Source of the DNA: Saccharopolyspora kobensis
GTDB taxonomy: Bacteria; Actinomycetota; Actinomycetes; Mycobacteriales; Pseudonocardiaceae
Direction: 5' to 3'
Length of the DNA stretch: 64,000 nt
Assembly: GCF_900108315.1 (NCBI RefSeq)
Contig: NZ_FNVB01000016.1
Coordinates: 23,965-87,964 of the forward strand
Both the position numbers and the translations under genes were made by a program. The notes below the pieces were generated by a model, which searched no databases, was not told where the DNA came from, and worked only from the letters and a program-made list of their open reading frames with translations. This document shows, piece by piece, positions 51,062 to 58,640 of this stretch. The first letter of the stretch is position 1, and each line of letters begins with the position of its first letter.

Positions 51062-51727
51062 ATGCGTCGGCTGATCGGTGTTCTCCTGGCGTGCACGGCG
51101 TTCGCCGCCTTTGCGCCGGCTTCCCCTGCCAGCGCGGCGGGTTCGCACCCCGTCGTCTTCGTCCACGGTTACACCGGCAGCGCGTCCAACTGGACGGCTG
51201 CCGAGGCGTACTTCCGCACCAACGGTTACGAGCGGTCGGACCTGCACGCGTTCGAGTACGACTGGTCCCAGTCCAACGAGCGCAGCGCCGCCGAGCTGGC
51301 CGCGTTCGTCGACCGGGTGCTGGCCGAGACCGGGGCGGAGCAGGTCGACATCGTCAACCACTCGATGGGCGGGCTCGTCAGCCGCTGGTACCTGAAGGAG
51401 CTCGGTGGTCACGCCGAAGTGGCGCACTGGGCGTCGCTGGCGGGCGCCAACCACGGCACCACGGCCGCGAACGCGTGCCTGGTCAACGCATCGTGCCGGG
51501 AGATGGTGCCCGGTTCCGCTTTCGAGCAGCAGCTCAACTCCGGTGACGAAACGCCCGGGGACACCGCTTATGCGACCTGGTACTCGCCGTGCGACGGCGT
51601 GATCCTCCCCTATCGGAGCACGGTCGTGGACGGTGCCGACAACAACTTGGTCGCCTGCCAGACGCATCTCGGTTTCCTCACCGACACCGGCGTGTTCGGC
51701 GAGGTGGTCGACTTCTTCGAGTCCTGA
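51062..51727 (+). CDS. secreted lipase/esterase, alpha/beta hydrolase
   Basis: 221 residues. An N-terminal signal peptide (MRRLIGVLLACTAFAAFAPA) is cleaved near ASAAG. The start has the oxyanion HPVVFVHGYTGSASNW; the nucleophile is in VNHSMGGLVSRWYL (about residue 102), where the usual GxSxG begins with Asn. The catalytic Asp and His are probably in PYRSTVVDGADN and VACQTHLGFL. It is of the Bacillus LipA/lipase class 2 group acting on fatty-acid esters outside the cell. Cysteines at several positions could form disulfides. Confidence 0.88.
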   Translation: MRRLIGVLLACTAFAAFAPASPASAAGSHPVVFVHGYTGSASNWTAAEAYFRTNGYERSDLHAFEYDWSQSNERSAAELAAFVDRVLAETGAEQVDIVNHSMGGLVSRWYLKELGGHAEVAHWASLAGANHGTTAANACLVNASCREMVPGSAFEQQLNSGDETPGDTAYATWYSPCDGVILPYRSTVVDGADNNLVACQTHLGFLTDTGVFGEVVDFFES

Positions 51728-51803
51728 GTCCAGGTCGCCAGTGCAGCGGGGCCCGGTTCCGCTGCTCGGACGGCGGTGCGGGCTCCAGAGCTCGCGGCGT
51801 GAG

Positions 51804-51846
51804 ACCGCGGTCGCTCGTCGGGCACGACCCGACGTGCGACCGCGGT
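51804..51846. terminator. 18-bp hairpin between convergent lipase and beta-lactamase genes
   Basis: ACCGCGGTCGC (51804-51814) pairs with GCGACCGCGGT (51836-51846), and CGTCGGG (51816-51822) with CCCGACG (51828-51834), broken by one T-T mismatch, around a 5-nt loop. It is likely a bidirectional terminator in the 180-nt convergent gap. Confidence 0.8.
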
Positions 51847-51907
51847 TCCCGCAGCGGGTGCTCGCGGCAGCGAGTGGTCGGCCGGACGTCACCGGCTTCC
51901 CGGGTCG

Positions 51908-52807
51908 TCAGCGCAAGTGCGCCGCGACCGCGCGAGCGGTGTCGGCGAGCAGCTCGTTGCGGTACTCGTCGTCCGGTCTCGGCCTGGTGGTCAGGATCGC
52001 GATGACGATCGGGGTGCCGTCCTCGGTCCAGGTGACGCCGACGTCGTTGCGCGTGCCGTAGTCGCCCGCGCCGGTCTTCTCCCCGGTGCGCCAGGTCGGC
52101 GGCACCCCGGCGCGAATGCACTCGTCGCCGGTGGTGTTGGCGAGCAGCCACTTGGTCAGCTGGTCGCGCTCCGGTGCCGCGAGCGCGTCGCCGAGCACCA
52201 GCGACCGGTAGCCCGCGGCGAGCCCGGCCGGGGTCGAGGTGTCGCGCTCGTCGCCGGGAATCGCCGTGCCCAGTTCGGCCTCCCACCGGTCCAGCCGGGT
52301 GGTCGGATCGCCGATCGAGCGGGCGAACGGCGCGATCGACTGCGGGCCGCCGCGTTCGCGCAGCAGCAGGTTGGCCGCGGTGTTGTCGCTGACCGTCATG
52401 GTCGCCTCGCACAGCGCGCGGACCGTCATGCCGGTGTCCACGTGCTTCTCGGTCTCCGGCGAGTTGCTCACCAGCTCTTCCTCGGTGTAGCGGATGACCT
52501 TGTCGAAGTAGCCGCTGCTCAGGCCGTGATCGCGCAGCAGAGCCGCGACGGCGTAGGTCTTGAAGGTGGAGCACAGCGCGAACCGCTCGTCGGGGCGGTT
52601 CACCAGCGTCCGGCCGGTGCGGACGTTGACCGCGTACAGGCCCAGGCGGGCGTCGTAGCGGCGCTCCAGCTCGGCCAGATCGGGGCCGGGCGGGGCGGGA
52701 GCGGGCGGCGGAGCTCCCTCGACGGTGCCGCACGCCACCAGTGCCGGAACGGCCAGCAGCGCCCCCAGAACAGCGCGTCGCCCGAGTCGAATTTCGTTGT
52801 GCCGCAA
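51908..52807 (-). CDS. class A beta-lactamase
   Basis: 299 residues. The TTG start at 52807 has GGAG 8 nt upstream, and no ATG or GTG lies nearer. The N terminus has twin arginines (GRRAVLGALLAVPALVAC), with LVAC as lipobox, so it is a probable exported lipoprotein. Active-site motifs are intact: ALCSTFKTYAV (SxxK, Ser about 80), MTVSDNTAANLL (SDN), RWEAELGTAIPGDERDTSTP (Glu166 and omega loop) and EKTGAGDYGT (KTG). It hydrolyses penicillin-type beta-lactams outside the membrane. A palindrome lies 23 nt upstream, and BlaB/BlaA-like genes precede it. Confidence 0.95.
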   Translation of the reverse strand: MRHNEIRLGRRAVLGALLAVPALVACGTVEGAPPPAPAPPGPDLAELERRYDARLGLYAVNVRTGRTLVNRPDERFALCSTFKTYAVAALLRDHGLSSGYFDKVIRYTEEELVSNSPETEKHVDTGMTVRALCEATMTVSDNTAANLLLRERGGPQSIAPFARSIGDPTTRLDRWEAELGTAIPGDERDTSTPAGLAAGYRSLVLGDALAAPERDQLTKWLLANTTGDECIRAGVPPTWRTGEKTGAGDYGTRNDVGVTWTEDGTPIVIAILTTRPRPDDEYRNELLADTARAVAAHLR

Positions 52808-52829
52808 GTACTTCTCCGTTCAGTCCGAA

Positions 52830-52845
52830 GACCGGAAGTCCGGTC
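52830..52845. promoter_or_regulatory. palindrome upstream of the beta-lactamase gene
   Basis: GACCGGA-AG-TCCGGTC is a perfect 7-bp inverted repeat, 23-38 nt upstream of the TTG start. It may bind a regulator or form an RNA hairpin in the leader. Confidence 0.4.
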
Positions 52846-52971
52846 GGGACCAATCAAGCAGCACCCGCGCGATCGCGCCAATCCACTGCCGACGGCACGG
52901 CGATAGCGGTTCGATATGGCCGCAGCGCGCGCCCGGTCGCGACCGCCCGGTTCCGGCGGAAAAAATTTCCC

Positions 52972-53862
52972 TCACAGCCGCCCGGAGCGCAGGTCGTTGA
53001 CCGCGACCCAGGCGCACTCCCCGATCGCCGTGTCCACCCGCGGCAGCGCGGAATCGGCTCGCGCGGCGAGCGTGAACACCGCCACCGCGACCGGTTCCTC
53101 GCCCTCGAACTCCACCACCGACACCTCGTTGCGCACAGCACCGACGGTGCCGGTCTTGCCCGCCACCCGCACGCCCTGGAACGGGAAGCCGGAGCGCACC
53201 CGGTGCAACCAGATCTGGTTGCCCAGCAGCCGCCGGATGAACGCGCACTGCTGCGGCGAGGCCACGGCGTCGGTCCAGATCAGCTCCAGCAGCCGCGTCA
53301 TCTCGCGCGGTGTGGTGGCGCTCGCGTAGGCCGGGTCGTAAGCGCTGACGGTGCGCGCGGCGTCGTTGTCACCCAGCAGCGCGAACGCTTCCGCCGCCGT
53401 GGTGGTGCCCAGGTCGCGCACCAGCGAGGCGTGCTGATCCGCGGTGCCGCCGACCACGCGGGTCCGGGTGAGGCCCAGGTCGGCGAGCACGTCGGCGACC
53501 GCGTCCAGGCCGACGGCGCCGAGGATGACGTCCGCGGCCGAGTTGTCCGACACCGCGATCATCGAGGCGGCCAGATCGCGCCAGGACACCGTCACCGGGT
53601 CGAGGAAGGTCGAGAAGCCGCTCGGGCCCGGCGTGCAGGAGGTCGGGTCGATGCGCACCGTCGCGCGCGGGTCGAGGCGTCCTGCGTCGAAGGCCCGGCA
53701 CATCGCGACCAGCAGCGGCAGCTTGTAGACCGAGGCCGTGACCACCAGCTCGTCGGCGCCGAGGCAGATCTCCCGCCCGCCGCCGAACTGCGTCGCGTGC
53801 ACCCAGCCCTCGGCACCGGCGTCGGCGAGCACCTCGCGGATGCGCCGCTCGACCGGGCTCAC
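52972..53862 (-). CDS. penicillin-recognising serine hydrolase (BlaB-like)
   Basis: 296 residues, GTG overlapping the lysR stop (GTGA). It has a beta-lactamase fold without a signal peptide: VTASVYKLPLLVAM (SxxK), MIAVSDNSAADVILG (SDN), and VRVAGKTGTVGAVRNEV (KTG). The omega-loop glutamate of true class A enzymes is not obvious. A cytoplasmic SxxK protein encoded with a LysR regulator and beside a beta-lactamase matches BlaB of Streptomyces cacaoi, needed for beta-lactamase induction rather than hydrolysis. A genuine second beta-lactamase is less likely. Confidence 0.8.
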   Translation of the reverse strand: MSPVERRIREVLADAGAEGWVHATQFGGGREICLGADELVVTASVYKLPLLVAMCRAFDAGRLDPRATVRIDPTSCTPGPSGFSTFLDPVTVSWRDLAASMIAVSDNSAADVILGAVGLDAVADVLADLGLTRTRVVGGTADQHASLVRDLGTTTAAEAFALLGDNDAARTVSAYDPAYASATTPREMTRLLELIWTDAVASPQQCAFIRRLLGNQIWLHRVRSGFPFQGVRVAGKTGTVGAVRNEVSVVEFEGEEPVAVAVFTLAARADSALPRVDTAIGECAWVAVNDLRSGRL

Positions 53863-54716
53863 CGGTCGCCTCGCAGGGACGCCTCGAACGCGGTGCGCAC
53901 GTCCTCGGCCGCGGATTCCTGCCAGACCAGCCGGACCCGCAGCGCCAGGTCGTCGCCGGCCGGCGCCCGGACCACGCCCGGGCCGTCCAGCTCCGGGTCG
54001 GTGGTCAGCGCGAACGCCCGCCCGGCTGCGACGGCGGTGATGGCCTCGCGATCACCGGGTGCGGGCAGGAAGTCCGGATCCAGCCCCTTGGCCCGCAGGG
54101 TGTCCACGAGCAGGTCGAACGCGGCGGTGCCGTGGTTGCGCGGGGCGGTCGCGCAAGCCAGGCCGCGCAGGCCGCGGATCGAGGGCTTGCGGTCGGACGG
54201 GATCAGCAGCCAGCGCCGGATCTTCAGGACCGGGCCGGGCGTCAGCGCGCCGATCAGCGCGGGGTGGTGCACCGCCGCGCAGTCGAGGCGGCCGGCCGCG
54301 ACCGCTTCGACGAGGTCGGTGGTCGGTGCGGTCGTGGTGATCACGGTGCGGGCCGCCGGGTCCGGTGCCGCGGCGCGCACCGCGGCCGTGCAGGCGGCGA
54401 CGTGCCGGTCGGTCAGCGCCGGGATGACGCCGATGCGCACCGCGCCGCGGTTCTCCCGCTGCCGCCGGGCCTCCTCCTCGAACTGCTCCGCGCCGTCGAG
54501 CAGCGCCCGCGCCCGGGGCAGCAGCTCGGCCCCGGCCGTGGTCAGCTGCACACCGCGCGAGCCCCTGGTGAGCAGGGTGACGCCGAGCCTGGCCTCCAGC
54601 CGCTGCACGCCCTGGGAGACCGGCGGCTGGGTCATGCCGAGGCGGTCGGCGGCGTGCCCGAAGTGCCCTTCCTCGGCGACCGCCACGAAGAACCGGAGAT
54701 GGCGAAGCAGATCCAC
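53859..54716 (-). CDS. LysR-family regulator (BlaA/AmpR-like context)
   Basis: 285 residues from GTG 54716 (VDLLRHLRFFVAVAEEG); a TTG four codons upstream is also possible. The N-terminal winged helix-turn-helix (GHFGHAADRLGMTQPPVSQGVQRLE, about 15-45) and the LysR substrate domain (VRIGVIPALTDRHVAAC, DCAAVHHPALIGA) are complete. It is translationally coupled to the BlaB-like gene. In S. cacaoi a LysR protein, BlaA, activates the beta-lactamase gene, and this gene may do the same. Confidence 0.9.
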   Translation of the reverse strand: MDLLRHLRFFVAVAEEGHFGHAADRLGMTQPPVSQGVQRLEARLGVTLLTRGSRGVQLTTAGAELLPRARALLDGAEQFEEEARRQRENRGAVRIGVIPALTDRHVAACTAAVRAAAPDPAARTVITTTAPTTDLVEAVAAGRLDCAAVHHPALIGALTPGPVLKIRRWLLIPSDRKPSIRGLRGLACATAPRNHGTAAFDLLVDTLRAKGLDPDFLPAPGDREAITAVAAGRAFALTTDPELDGPGVVRAPAGDDLALRVRLVWQESAAEDVRTAFEASLRGDR

Positions 54717-54747
54717 GGAGCGATCCAATCACTGCCGGACCGGCGGC

Positions 54748-54780
54748 TGGGCGCCGGCTTCGCGCGGAAGCCGGCGCCCA
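54748..54780 (-). terminator. terminator after the DUF418 gene
   Basis: A perfect 14-bp stem (TGGGCGCCGGCTTC at 54748-54761, complement at 54767-54780) with a 5-nt loop. It starts 7 nt after the DUF418 stop and insulates the lysR-bla unit. Confidence 0.85.
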
Positions 54781-54787
54781 CCGGGAT

Positions 54788-56017
54788 TCACCGCACGACG
54801 AGGTCGGCGGTCCTGGTGGAGGTCCAGTGCAGGACCCGCTCCAGCGGCCCGCGGCCCAGCAGCGGCCGCCACAGCGCGCAGAACACCAGCGAACCCAGCG
54901 TGAGGGCGAGCAGCGGCAGCCACGGCTGCCAGCTCAGCCCGATCAGCACCGGCTCCAGCAGCAGGCCCTGCGCCGTGTACACGGTCAGGGCGAGCGCTCC
55001 GACCGCCGACAGCGGGGCCAGCAGCGTGCGCAGGCGGTCACCCGCGAACAGGCAGAGCGCCAGGACCGCGAGAGCGGCACCGGTCGAGGCGACGATCTCG
55101 AACGGCGTCCCGGTGTGCGGTGCGTTGAGCAGCAGGAACGCCGGGTTGGTGGTCGGCACGGTGCCGAAGCCCGTCATCTGGAGCAGTTCGACCGGTTCCT
55201 TGCCGATCTCGGCGGCCAGCGGCGCCAGGTTGGCCAGGACCGGCTCCAGGGCCCGGAGGCCGCCGAAGACGTTGAGCGCCAGCCAGGATCCGCCGGCGCC
55301 GATCACGGCCAGCACGACACCGCTGGTCAGCAGCCGCAGCCGCACCGCGGTCGACCGCAGGTCCAGCCGCCCGACGGCCAGCCCGGCGAACACGAACGGC
55401 ATCCAGGTCAGCACCGGGTAGGCGCCGTCGAGCAGCAGCCGCATGAAGCCCGCGACGGCCGTGTCCCACGACGTCAGGTCGGTGAACGACAGCGCACCGC
55501 CCGCGGTCTCCACACCGGTCCTGGCGCTGCGGATGAAGAAGGACGCGATCGGCCCGGCGATCGCCCACACGGCGGCGAGCACGGCCAGCACCGCGGGCCG
55601 CACGCGCAGGAACGGCAGCGCCAGCAGGAAGTAGAGCGCGTAGAACGAGAGGATCACCATCATCTGCGCGCCCAGCTGGGTCAGCACCATGCCGAGCACG
55701 AAGAGGATCACCGCGCGCACCGCGATGCGCACCCGGTCCCGGCGCAGCACCGAGCCCTCGTGCACCCGGCTGCCACCGGTCAGCAGCGCCAGCGACACCC
55801 CGGCCAGCACGGCGAACAGCACCGAGGCGTGCCCGTTGCCGAGGTCCGCCAGGAATTCCGCCGCACCACCGGCGGTCGGGTCGAGCATGGCCGGGCCGGC
55901 GTGCGCGACGAACATCCCGAGCACCGCCAGCCCCCTGGCGATGTCGACGCCGACGAGGCGGGCGCGGACGGGCGCCGGAGTCCTTGCCACCGGCGGACTT
56001 TCGTTCGTGAAAACCAT
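54788..56017 (-). CDS. DUF418 membrane protein
   Basis: 409 residues from ATG 56017 (MVFTNESPPVARTP). About 10 hydrophobic helices. The family pattern RLVGVDIARGLAVLGMFVAH at the start, a central TM set, and C-terminal PLSAVGALALTVYTAQGLL with ALWRPLLGRGPLERVLHW is diagnostic of DUF418. It is a YeiB-like membrane protein of unknown function, possibly acyl transfer or transport. It is divergent from the histidine kinase gene. Confidence 0.88.
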   Translation of the reverse strand: MVFTNESPPVARTPAPVRARLVGVDIARGLAVLGMFVAHAGPAMLDPTAGGAAEFLADLGNGHASVLFAVLAGVSLALLTGGSRVHEGSVLRRDRVRIAVRAVILFVLGMVLTQLGAQMMVILSFYALYFLLALPFLRVRPAVLAVLAAVWAIAGPIASFFIRSARTGVETAGGALSFTDLTSWDTAVAGFMRLLLDGAYPVLTWMPFVFAGLAVGRLDLRSTAVRLRLLTSGVVLAVIGAGGSWLALNVFGGLRALEPVLANLAPLAAEIGKEPVELLQMTGFGTVPTTNPAFLLLNAPHTGTPFEIVASTGAALAVLALCLFAGDRLRTLLAPLSAVGALALTVYTAQGLLLEPVLIGLSWQPWLPLLALTLGSLVFCALWRPLLGRGPLERVLHWTSTRTADLVVR

Positions 56018-56171
56018 GCGGCGAACGCTATGCCCACGTGCGCTGCGCGGGCGTCGCACTCCAGGCGCATTCGCCGATCATCCGCCAGGCGCACGAAGAT
56101 CGCGTGCGGCGCGATCGCGTCATACCCCAGGAGTACAACCCGGGGTTCATCCGGCGCGGCGGCCGTTGCCA

Positions 56172-56177
56172 TAGGCT
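56172..56177 (+). promoter_or_regulatory. -10 box (TAGGCT) of a likely leaderless gene
   Basis: TAGGCT is followed by 6 nt (CGCGGC) and the GTG at 56184. The arrangement is identical to 46707-46719. Confidence 0.5.
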
Positions 56178-56183
56178 CGCGGC

Positions 56184-57413
56184 GTGGCTACCGAGAAGCT
56201 GAACGCGACCTCGCCGAGCGCAGTCGAACCGGACGAAGCACCGTTCGTCGGTTCGCGACCGTCCTGGCTCGCGGGCGTGCCGCGGTGGGTGGTGCTGGCC
56301 GCCATCAGCGCGATCACCTTCGCGATCTCCGCCATGAGCGTCCTGCAGAACCGCCCGGACTTCGGCGCGGCGCTGCCGCTGCTGGCCTTGGCGCTGATCG
56401 GGGCGCTGGCCCTGCTGGGCATGCGCCGGTTCCCGATCGCGGTGGTCCTCATCACCACGGTGCTGCGCCTCATCGAGCCGATGTCGTCGCTGGCGCAGCT
56501 GCCCGCGCTGTACGCGCTGGGCGCCTACGGCAAGAAGAACTGGCAGATCTGGGGCGTCGCGGTGCTGTGCGTCCTGGAGGAACCTCTCGCCTGGCTGGTC
56601 AAGGGATTCCACGGGAACTTCGAAGCCCTGCTCAGCAACCTCGTGGTCTGGTCGCTCTTCCTCTTCTTCCCGGTCGTCGTCGGCCGCTACATGGCCGGCC
56701 GCCGCACCCGGCTGGTGCACTGGGTGGAGCGGGCCGAGCGCGCCGAGCGCGAACGCTCCCTGATCGCCGAGCGCACGCGCAGCGAGGAGCGCGCCCGCAT
56801 CGCCCGCGAGATGCACGATTCCGTTGCGCACCAGGTGAGCCTGGTCGTGGTGCACGCCGGTGCGCTGGAGATGGTGGCCAAGGCCGACCCGGAGAAGGCC
56901 GCCAGCGCGGCGGCGACGATCCAGCAGGTGGGGCGCGGCGCGCTGGACGAGCTGCGGCAGATGATCGGCGTGCTGCGCGCCAATCCCGGCGACGAGACGC
57001 CGGAGCCGCCGCAGCCGAAGCTCAAGGACCTCGAATCGCTCGTGTCGGCCTCCCGCGACGCCGGGCTCGACGTGGAGCTGGTCCTCACCGGTGACCGCCG
57101 CGACCTCGCCGACCAGGTGGAGCGCGCCGCGTACCGGGTCGTGCAGGAGGCGCTGACCAACGTCCACAAGCACGCGGGCGGCGCGCGGGCCACCGTCGCG
57201 CTGGACTACCGGCCGAAGCAGCTCGCCCTCTCCGTCCGCAACGGCCGTCCGGCGGCGGGCTTCCAGCGCAGCCTGCCCAGCGGCGGTCAGGGCCTGATCG
57301 GCCTGGCCGAGCGGGTGCAGCTGGCCGGTGGCGAGATCAGCTCCGGCCGGCTGCCCGACGGCGGCTTCGAGGTCTCGGCCACGCTGCCCGCGCAACCGCG
57401 CGAGCTCAGCTGA
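56184..57413 (+). CDS. NarL-type sensor histidine kinase
   Basis: 409 residues from GTG 56184. Four to five membrane helices lie at about 30-175. The HisKA_3 dimerisation domain has the phospho-acceptor in IAREMHDSVAHQVSL (about residue 215). The C-terminal HATPase has RVVQEALTNVHKHAGG (N box) and SGGQGLIGLAERVQLAGG (G box). No response regulator adjoins, so it is an orphan. The signal is unknown. It overlaps the convergent VanZ gene by 8 nt. Confidence 0.92.
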   Translation: MATEKLNATSPSAVEPDEAPFVGSRPSWLAGVPRWVVLAAISAITFAISAMSVLQNRPDFGAALPLLALALIGALALLGMRRFPIAVVLITTVLRLIEPMSSLAQLPALYALGAYGKKNWQIWGVAVLCVLEEPLAWLVKGFHGNFEALLSNLVVWSLFLFFPVVVGRYMAGRRTRLVHWVERAERAERERSLIAERTRSEERARIAREMHDSVAHQVSLVVVHAGALEMVAKADPEKAASAAATIQQVGRGALDELRQMIGVLRANPGDETPEPPQPKLKDLESLVSASRDAGLDVELVLTGDRRDLADQVERAAYRVVQEALTNVHKHAGGARATVALDYRPKQLALSVRNGRPAAGFQRSLPSGGQGLIGLAERVQLAGGEISSGRLPDGGFEVSATLPAQPRELS

Positions 57414-58548
57414 GGGCTTCCACGCGGTCGGCGGCGCGCGAGTCGGTCAGCCGCAGCCCGGTGAACACGTAGGACAGCCCGCGGTGCCCGTCCGTGGTGA
57501 ACAGCGCGATGAGCGAGGCCAGGCCGTAGAGGGACGCGAGCGTGCCCAGCAGTTCCAGTCCGGGCGCGGTGCTGCTCAGCTGGCTGAGGAGCACGTAGCC
57601 ACCGACGCCGAACAGGCTGCGGAGCAGGCGCATCGCCGCTCCCGCCGGTCGCCCGTCGGGCCTGGTGGCCTGCAACCGCACGATCCGCTGGCCGAGGCTG
57701 GGCGCCTTGCCCGCCAGCGGGACGACGACCGCCAGCAGGAACCAAGGCAGCCAGGGCGACACCGCGTTGACCTCGGCGTACCCGGGCAGCTGGGCAGGCG
57801 GGGTGACGCCGCTGAGCAGCTCACCGTGCACGGCCAGCAGTACCGCGTTGGCGCCTGCGACGACGACGGCACCGGTGAACTGGAAGGCCATCAGATCGCA
57901 CACCATCGCCAGCAACCGCCTCGACCTGGTCACCGGCCGCGGCTGGCCCGGATCGGAGTCGATGCGCTGGCCCGGCACCGCGCGCAGCAGCGGCGCCGCA
58001 AGCGCACCGAGCAGCGCACCGAGCCCGTTGGCCATCAGGTCGTCGACGTCGAACAGCCGGTACGCGCACGGGTAGAGGAACCAGATCCCGGTGACCTGCG
58101 TCAGCTCGATCAGCAGCGACGCGCCCAGGCCGATGGCCGTGGTGGCGACCACGCTGCGCTGGAACATGTACCGGACGAACATGCCCAGCGGCAGGAACAG
58201 CGCCACGTTCAGCAGCACCTGCGTCAGCGCCGGATTGCGCAGGGTGGCGGCGATGCCGGTGCCGATCGCTTCCTTCTCCATGTCGGTGAGGAAGTTGAAT
58301 GGGATCCACTGTGGACCGCTGGTGCCGTAGACCGCGCAGAAGTCCGGGCGCATGGCGGGCATCGGGAGCAGCACGTAGGCGATCAGCCCGAGGCTGTAGA
58401 CGAGCCCGCCGAGGGCCAGCGCGGCGTTGCCGATGCCGAGTTCGCCACGTCTGCGGTACTGCCTCGCGACGTACGGCACGAACAGGGCGATCGCCAGCAG
58501 CGCCCCCAGTACGATCGCCACCACAGCCGGAATCAACCGCGTGCTCAC
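57406..58548 (-). CDS. VanZ-RDD fusion membrane protein
   Basis: 380 residues, GTG start. The N-terminal half is a VanZ-like domain (NFLTDMEKEAIGTG, NVALFLPLGMFVRYMF, LIELTQVTGIWFLYP, FDVDDLMANGLGALLGALAA). The C-terminal half is an RDD domain (RLLAMVCDLMAFQFTGAVV, KAPSLGQRIVRLQATRPDG). VanZ relates to teicoplanin resistance in enterococci, but most actinomycete members have no known role. No van genes are nearby, so resistance is not implied. Confidence 0.85.
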   Translation of the reverse strand: MSTRLIPAVVAIVLGALLAIALFVPYVARQYRRRGELGIGNAALALGGLVYSLGLIAYVLLPMPAMRPDFCAVYGTSGPQWIPFNFLTDMEKEAIGTGIAATLRNPALTQVLLNVALFLPLGMFVRYMFQRSVVATTAIGLGASLLIELTQVTGIWFLYPCAYRLFDVDDLMANGLGALLGALAAPLLRAVPGQRIDSDPGQPRPVTRSRRLLAMVCDLMAFQFTGAVVVAGANAVLLAVHGELLSGVTPPAQLPGYAEVNAVSPWLPWFLLAVVVPLAGKAPSLGQRIVRLQATRPDGRPAGAAMRLLRSLFGVGGYVLLSQLSSTAPGLELLGTLASLYGLASLIALFTTDGHRGLSYVFTGLRLTDSRAADRVEALS

Positions 58549-58640
58549 AACTCCCCTTCACGCACGGCGAAACAGCGCAGGACCCTGCGCACGGACGCGG
58601 CGATCCTAACCGGGAGGGCGCGAACCCGCGCCCCCGCGGG

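Noticed and set aside
57406..58548. Glycopeptide resistance gene (VanZ)
   Set aside because: Only the VanZ-like fold is present; no vanHAX or regulatory genes nearby, so resistance is not supported.
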